Positions 60,196 through 64,000 of a stretch of 64,000 nucleotides of DNA are shown here, piece after piece (the first letter of the stretch is position 1; the number at the start of each line of letters is the position of its first letter). The stretch comes from Vibrio methylphosphonaticus (GTDB lineage Bacteria > Pseudomonadota > Gammaproteobacteria > Enterobacterales > Vibrionaceae). The stretch covers positions 81,325-145,324 of the forward strand of contig NZ_JAMKMS010000013.1 of the NCBI RefSeq assembly GCF_023634655.1, read 5' to 3'. Below the pieces are notes generated by a model. The model searched no databases, was not told where the DNA came from, and saw only the letters and a list, made by a program, of their open reading frames with translations. Both the position numbers and the translations under genes were made by a program.

Positions 60196-62103
60196 CTACT
60201 TCACATTAGACAAAAGTCGGTTAACGGCACCTAGGAACTGCGAAGGATCCGTCATAGAACCACGTTCGGCAAGCATGGCCTGTCCAAGTAGGACTTCTAC
60301 CCAGCCACCAAACGCTTCTTCATCAGCTTCATCAGCCATGCGCTTAACCAATTCATGCTCAGGGTTAATTTCAAAGATGTATTTCACCTCTGGCACTTCC
60401 TGACCCGCCGCTTCTAGCAGCTTGGCCATTTGTGTACCCATTTCGAAATCATCTGTCACCACGACCGCTGGGGTGGTGGCAAGCTTAAAGGTAGTACGTA
60501 CCTCTTTCACTCGATCGCCCAAGTAGGCTTGAGTGCGCTCAACCACTGACTTAAACTCTTCTTCTGTTTCTTTGTGCTTCTCTTTCTCAGCTTCGTCTTC
60601 AAATTTGCTCAGATCAAGACCAGACTTTGTGATCGACTGGAACTGTTTGCCGTCAAAGTCGGTCAAGTAGTTCATTAGCCATTCGTCAATGCGATCAAAC
60701 ATCAGAACCACTTCGATGCCTTTCGCTTTGAATTGCTCCAAGTGAGGGCTGTTCTTCGCTGCAGCATAACTATCTGCTGTCAGGTAATAAATCTTATCCT
60801 GACCTTCTTTCATGCGCTCGATGTAAGATGCTAAACCAACCGTTTGTTCAGCTGAATCCACCTCTGTTGAGGCAAAACGCAACAGACCCGCCACTTTTTC
60901 TTTGTTGGCCATGTCTTCTGCTGGGCCTTCTTTTAGAACAAGACCAAATTCTTTCCAAAACGACTGGTATTTTTCTTCGTCATTTTTCGCTAGACGCTCT
61001 AGCATGGTTAATACACGTTTCGTACAAGCATTACGCAGTGATTGCGTCACTTTATTATCTTGTAAGATTTCACGAGATACGTTGAGCGGTAAATCGTTTG
61101 AATCAATCAAGCCACGAATAAAGCGCAAGTAAGATGGCATGAACTGCTCAGCGTCATCCATGATAAACACGCGCTGAACATAAAGTTTCAAACCACTTTT
61201 ATGGTCACGGTTCATCATATCAAACGGTGCTTTAGCTGGGATATATAGCAAGCTCGTGTAGTCGTTTTTACCTTCAACTTTGTTGTGACTCCATTGAAGT
61301 GGATCAGCAAAATCATGAGAAACGTGCTTGTAGAATTCTTGATACTCTTCGTCGCTAATGTCCGACTTATTACGAGTCCACAACGCTTGCGCCTTGTTGA
61401 TTTGCTCCCATTTAGTTTCGCCCGTTTCTTTCCCTTCCTCGTCGCGCTCTGCCGTTTGGATGGAAACCGGGATACCAATGTGATCAGAATACTTGCTGAT
61501 AATTTCTTTTAAACGCCACTCTGAAAGGAACTCTTTTCCTTCTTCACGCATGTGGAGAACGATGTCGGTGCCACGCGTTTCTTTGGTGATATCTTCAATT
61601 GAGTACTCACCTTCACCCGCAGAGTGCCATTGCACGCCCTGCTCCGCAGATGCACCAGCCGCACGAGTGCGAACCGTCACCGCGTCAGCAACGATAAACG
61701 CCGAATAAAACCCCACACCAAACTGACCGATAAGCTGCGAATCTTTACCTTGCTCTTCAGAAAGTTTAGAGAAGAACTCTTTTGTGCCCGATTTTGCGAT
61801 CGTTCCCAAGTGCTCAATCACGTCATCGCGTGACATGCCTACGCCGTTATCAGAAACCGTTAAAGTATTGTGTTCTTCGCTAAACGACAATTTAACGCCA
61901 AGGTCAGCATCACCTTGATACAAATCACCGTTAGAAAGTGCTTGGAAACGCAGTTTATCTGCGGCATCGGATGCATTCGAGATCAATTCTCTAAGAAAAA
62001 TTTCTTTATTGGAATACAGAGAGTGAATCATTAAATGAAGTAGTTGCTTTACTTCGGATTGAAAGCCACGAGTTTCTTTATTGGTTGTTTCGGTTGCGCT
62101 CAT
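60196..62103 (-). CDS. htpG: Hsp90-family chaperone HtpG
   Basis: ATP-dependent chaperone, 635 residues. N-terminal GHKL ATPase with 'FLRELISNASDAADKLRF', 'VSDNGVGMSRDDVIEHLGTI' and 'IGQFGVGFYSAFIVAD'; middle domain with 'LPLNVSREILQDNKV'; C-terminal dimerisation domain. A consensus sigma-32 promoter lies upstream. It is divergent from toxRS, the known Vibrio arrangement. Confidence 0.98.
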   Translation of the reverse strand: MSATETTNKETRGFQSEVKQLLHLMIHSLYSNKEIFLRELISNASDAADKLRFQALSNGDLYQGDADLGVKLSFSEEHNTLTVSDNGVGMSRDDVIEHLGTIAKSGTKEFFSKLSEEQGKDSQLIGQFGVGFYSAFIVADAVTVRTRAAGASAEQGVQWHSAGEGEYSIEDITKETRGTDIVLHMREEGKEFLSEWRLKEIISKYSDHIGIPVSIQTAERDEEGKETGETKWEQINKAQALWTRNKSDISDEEYQEFYKHVSHDFADPLQWSHNKVEGKNDYTSLLYIPAKAPFDMMNRDHKSGLKLYVQRVFIMDDAEQFMPSYLRFIRGLIDSNDLPLNVSREILQDNKVTQSLRNACTKRVLTMLERLAKNDEEKYQSFWKEFGLVLKEGPAEDMANKEKVAGLLRFASTEVDSAEQTVGLASYIERMKEGQDKIYYLTADSYAAAKNSPHLEQFKAKGIEVVLMFDRIDEWLMNYLTDFDGKQFQSITKSGLDLSKFEDEAEKEKHKETEEEFKSVVERTQAYLGDRVKEVRTTFKLATTPAVVVTDDFEMGTQMAKLLEAAGQEVPEVKYIFEINPEHELVKRMADEADEEAFGGWVEVLLGQAMLAERGSMTDPSQFLGAVNRLLSNVK

Positions 62104-62180
62104 GTTATCTCCATCACACTTTTCGTATCAAGTATCGACATTTATTTGCACTCGATACACTTAAGATTGTTCTGATACAG

Positions 62181-62208
62181 AAATGAGGCTGAAGATTGTA
62201 AATTCAAG
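62181..62208 (-). promoter_or_regulatory. Sigma-32 heat-shock promoter of htpG
   Basis: On the minus strand CTTGAA (62203-62208) and CCTCATTT (62181-62188, one mismatch to CCCCATNT) are 14 bases apart, matching the sigma-32 consensus. Predicted leader is about 70 bases. Confidence 0.8.
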
Positions 62209-62366
62209 GTCAAAAAACATAAAAATGCTGTTTTTTTGATTTGTTTTTATTATCCTTGTGCCCCTGACTATAAAAAAATCCTAAATTACTATAATTGGCA
62301 CTGCACGACATTCAGCGCCTAACTATTATTATCCATCGCTCCGCGACAATTATAAAGAAGAATGCA

Positions 62367-63200
62367 ATGAGTAACATAGGCACTAAATTCATACTCGGCC
62401 AAAGATATATCTTTGATCCAAATAACAATTCCTTGGTCGACCAAACCAACAATGATGAAGTAGTACGTCTTGGTAGTAACGAAAGTCGCATTTTGCTTCT
62501 GCTTGCAGAGCGCCCTAATGAAGTCGTCACTCGTCATGATTTACACGAATACGTTTGGCGAGATCAAGGCTTTGAGGTTGATGACTCTAGCCTCACTCAG
62601 GCGATTTCAACGCTCAGAAAAATGCTTAAGGACCCAACAAAATCACCGTTATTTGTTAAAACGGTGCCGAAACGTGGTTATCAACTGATTTCAACCGTAG
62701 AGCGAACTGCGCCTTCAAGCTCTATTGACCTTAATAATGTCAATGAAGCGCCGGTGGCTGAATTGCCTAACGACCAGGTAGATGTTCAAGCCACAACCGC
62801 AACAACACCTGATGTTCCTGTGAGCAAAGCACCAGCAGAAAAAACGCCACCTGCAGTATGGGGAATGGTTGTTGCAGCCTTATTACTACCAATCTTAGTA
62901 TTGATTGGCACAAACCCTGCTGAATCGAGTTTTAGAGAGCTTGCGATTGTTGATGAAGTAAGAATTGTCACACCCGAAAGTCACCCCGATGTTTCCACTT
63001 GGCAGCCTAAAATTGAACAGTGTGTTCAAAAATACATTGAATCACACGAGCTTGAAAAGAAACCCGAGCAAGTCATTGTTACTGGCGATCAAAGCGATCA
63101 AATTGCACTCAACTTCATCCATACGGTGGAGCATTCTGGAGAGAACGTTACAATGAGAATCTTCACCGAGCAATCCGACCTCAGTAAAGTGTGCCAGTAG
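62367..63200 (+). CDS. toxR: Transmembrane transcription regulator ToxR
   Basis: Inner-membrane regulator of porins and, in pathogens, virulence genes. 277 residues from ATG 62367 ('MSNIGTKFILGQRYIFD'); earlier in-frame codons are ignored. N-terminal cytoplasmic OmpR-like winged helix (1-112, 'EVVTRHDLHEYVWRDQGFE', 'VKTVPKRGYQLIS'), a Pro/Ala/Thr-rich linker (115-165), one membrane helix ('VWGMVVAALLLPILVLIG', about 171-188) and a periplasmic domain with two Cys ('IEQCVQ', 'SKVCQ') that can form the known disulfide. The variable linker should be the most species-specific part. Confidence 0.97.
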   Translation: MSNIGTKFILGQRYIFDPNNNSLVDQTNNDEVVRLGSNESRILLLLAERPNEVVTRHDLHEYVWRDQGFEVDDSSLTQAISTLRKMLKDPTKSPLFVKTVPKRGYQLISTVERTAPSSSIDLNNVNEAPVAELPNDQVDVQATTATTPDVPVSKAPAEKTPPAVWGMVVAALLLPILVLIGTNPAESSFRELAIVDEVRIVTPESHPDVSTWQPKIEQCVQKYIESHELEKKPEQVIVTGDQSDQIALNFIHTVEHSGENVTMRIFTEQSDLSKVCQ

Positions 63201-63209
63201 AAGGATAAT

Positions 63210-63731
63210 ATGATGAAAATGAAATACGCATCCATTCTGCTTGCAGCCTCCACTGCATTAAGTGCTTGGCTTTATTGGGGCAGCGACTTAAAGCTCGAGC
63301 AAGTGCTCACCTCTAATGAATGGCAAAGTAACATGGTCGCTATTCTTGCATCCAGAAATGCTCCGGACACCGATATTGGTCCTTTGAGCCGTCTCGAAAT
63401 GTCCGCGAACGTGAAGTACCTTCCTGAAGGCACATATATTCGTGAATCTTCTATGCGTTTATTCGGCAAAGATCCGAGTTCACATACATTACTAAAAATT
63501 TCAGAAACCGGAAGCTGGACGATTAGCGACAACTATTTGCTCATTTCGCCTCGTGCGTTTAAAGATACTGCAACTGCGCAGTCTGATGAATTTACCCACG
63601 AGCAATTGGCAATGATTAAACAATTCTTAAAAATGGAAGCGCAGCAAAGCCGTCGCATTGATATTGTTAATGGTAAAACACTGTTACTGACTAGCCTGAA
63701 TCAAGGCTCATCAGTGTTGTTTTCAAACTAA
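63210..63731 (+). CDS. toxS: ToxR-stabilising protein ToxS
   Basis: 173-residue partner that protects ToxR from periplasmic proteolysis and helps bile sensing. One N-terminal membrane anchor (about 6-24, 'ASILLAASTALSAWLYWG'), then a periplasmic domain with 'SNEWQSNMVAILASRN' and 'LEMSANVKYLPEGTYIRESS'. Ten bases after toxR with AGAAGGA before the ATG, so co-transcribed. Confidence 0.96.
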   Translation: MMKMKYASILLAASTALSAWLYWGSDLKLEQVLTSNEWQSNMVAILASRNAPDTDIGPLSRLEMSANVKYLPEGTYIRESSMRLFGKDPSSHTLLKISETGSWTISDNYLLISPRAFKDTATAQSDEFTHEQLAMIKQFLKMEAQQSRRIDIVNGKTLLLTSLNQGSSVLFSN

Positions 63732-63757
63732 TATCTTAACCGACATCGCTTTGGCAT

Positions 63758-63789
63758 AAAAAAGGAGACCCTATGTGGCCTCCTTTTTT
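63758..63789 (+). terminator. Terminator of toxRS
   Basis: Ten-base arms AAAGGAGACC/GGCCTCCTTT (63761-63770, 63777-63786, one mismatch) are followed by a T-run. Confidence 0.85.
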
Positions 63790-63885
63790 TGTTCGCGGAC
63801 GAAACAGATAAATGCGAGCTTCCAAGACTACTATCATCCATTCCTGATCATTGCATTACCCCTAACTGTTATAAATTTAGCGCAT

Positions 63886-63917
63886 AAAAAAACCAGAGCG
63901 TAGACTCTGGTTTTTTA
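63886..63917 (-). terminator. Terminator of the downstream flagellin-like gene
   Basis: Arms AACCAGAG/CTCTGGTT (63891-63898, 63905-63912) with a 6-base loop and seven T residues on the minus strand; a T-run on the plus strand could make it bidirectional. Confidence 0.8.
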
Positions 63918-63920
63918 TCT

Positions 63921-63942
63921 TCAGTGCCAACGTTGGCACTGA
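63921..63942. repeat. Perfect 22-bp palindrome
   Basis: Two 11-base arms, TCAGTGCCAAC and GTTGGCACTGA, meet with no spacer. It lies between the flagellin-like stop codon and its terminator. Confidence 0.95.
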
Positions 63943-63960
63943 GCGTTTCATATTTTAGAC

Positions 63961-64000
63961 TTATCCAAGTAGGCTCATTGCCGCTTGCGGCGCTTGTTTT
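63961..64000 (-). CDS. Probable flagellin C-terminus (partial)
   Basis: Only the last 12 codons and stop are inside the window. They read 'KQAPQAAMSLLG', which matches the usual polar-flagellin ending of the Vibrio type ('..QAPQ..LSLLG'). The short length limits confidence. A terminator 44 bases past the stop supports a gene end here. Confidence 0.55.
   Translation of the reverse strand, partial: KQAPQAAMSLLG

Overview
The window is a 64-kb stretch of a Vibrionaceae chromosome, almost certainly the large chromosome of a Vibrio species. The best markers are toxR-toxS divergent from htpG, a NutA-type lipoprotein 5'-nucleotidase, the tRNA/ubiF/miaB/ybeZ/ybeY/corC/lnt block, and a lolB-ispE-prs-pth-ychF block facing hemA-prfA-prmC-sirB2-sirB1-kdsA. 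No insertion sequence, prophage, integron or CRISPR array was seen. This is mostly core chromosome with a few lineage-specific small genes. I cannot name the species.

Layout. 1-3.6 kb (minus): end-truncated sugar-binding protein of an ABC transporter, histidine kinase and OmpR-type regulator, probably a carbohydrate-sensing unit. 3.8-9.8 kb (minus): SelO AMPylase, a 32-codon membrane micro-ORF and a 1371-residue formate dehydrogenase fused to a GltD-like flavin module. 10.3-17.4 kb: unknown membrane protein, tRNA-Pro, DUF3149 micro-protein, SmrA, RluF, YbaK, NutA and a diguanylate cyclase. 17.5-23.0 kb (minus): kdsA, sirB1, sirB2, prmC, prfA, hemA. 23.2-27.5 kb (plus): lolB, ispE, prs, pth, ychF. 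27.8-28.8 kb: seven tRNA genes (Met-Leu-Gln, Met-Leu-Gln, Leu) behind a strong promoter. 28.9-37.0 kb: lactonase, ubiF, then miaB-ybeZ-ybeY-corC-lnt. 37.2-41.2 kb: cysK and the sugar PTS trunk ptsH-ptsI-crr. 41.3-44.2 kb (minus): yfcE, then a tightly overlapping four-gene set (two DUF1538 membrane proteins, a PII-like protein and a CBS-pair protein). 44.5-49.0 kb: YfcH, YbbO-like SDR, CnoX/YbbN, QmcA and NfeD. 49.4-56.3 kb: RhlE-like helicase, tRNA-Arg, folD, a second HPr, MltB-like transglycosylase, YcgL, minCDE, rfaH. 56.6-64.0 kb: POT peptide transporter, hemH, adk, htpG, toxR, toxS, and the last codons of a probable flagellin.

How the genes work together. Translation and tRNA functions dominate (prfA-prmC, pth, ychF, miaB, ybeY, rluF, ybaK, tRNAs). 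Envelope functions are kdsA, lolB, lnt, the MltB-like enzyme, rfaH and minCDE. Tetrapyrrole (hemA, hemH), isoprenoid/quinone (ispE, ubiF) and nucleotide/one-carbon (prs, adk, folD) genes fill most of the rest. Readable regulation includes a sigma-32 promoter for htpG, a PurR-like operator before folD, an FNR-like site before the DUF3149 gene, and strong promoters before the tRNA units.

The best candidate for an undescribed system is the DUF1538/DUF1538/PII-like/CBS operon, which looks like a two-subunit membrane transporter with two nucleotide-sensing regulators. A second recurring signal is short 17-18 bp tandem repeats sitting at or beside the 3' ends of several genes.
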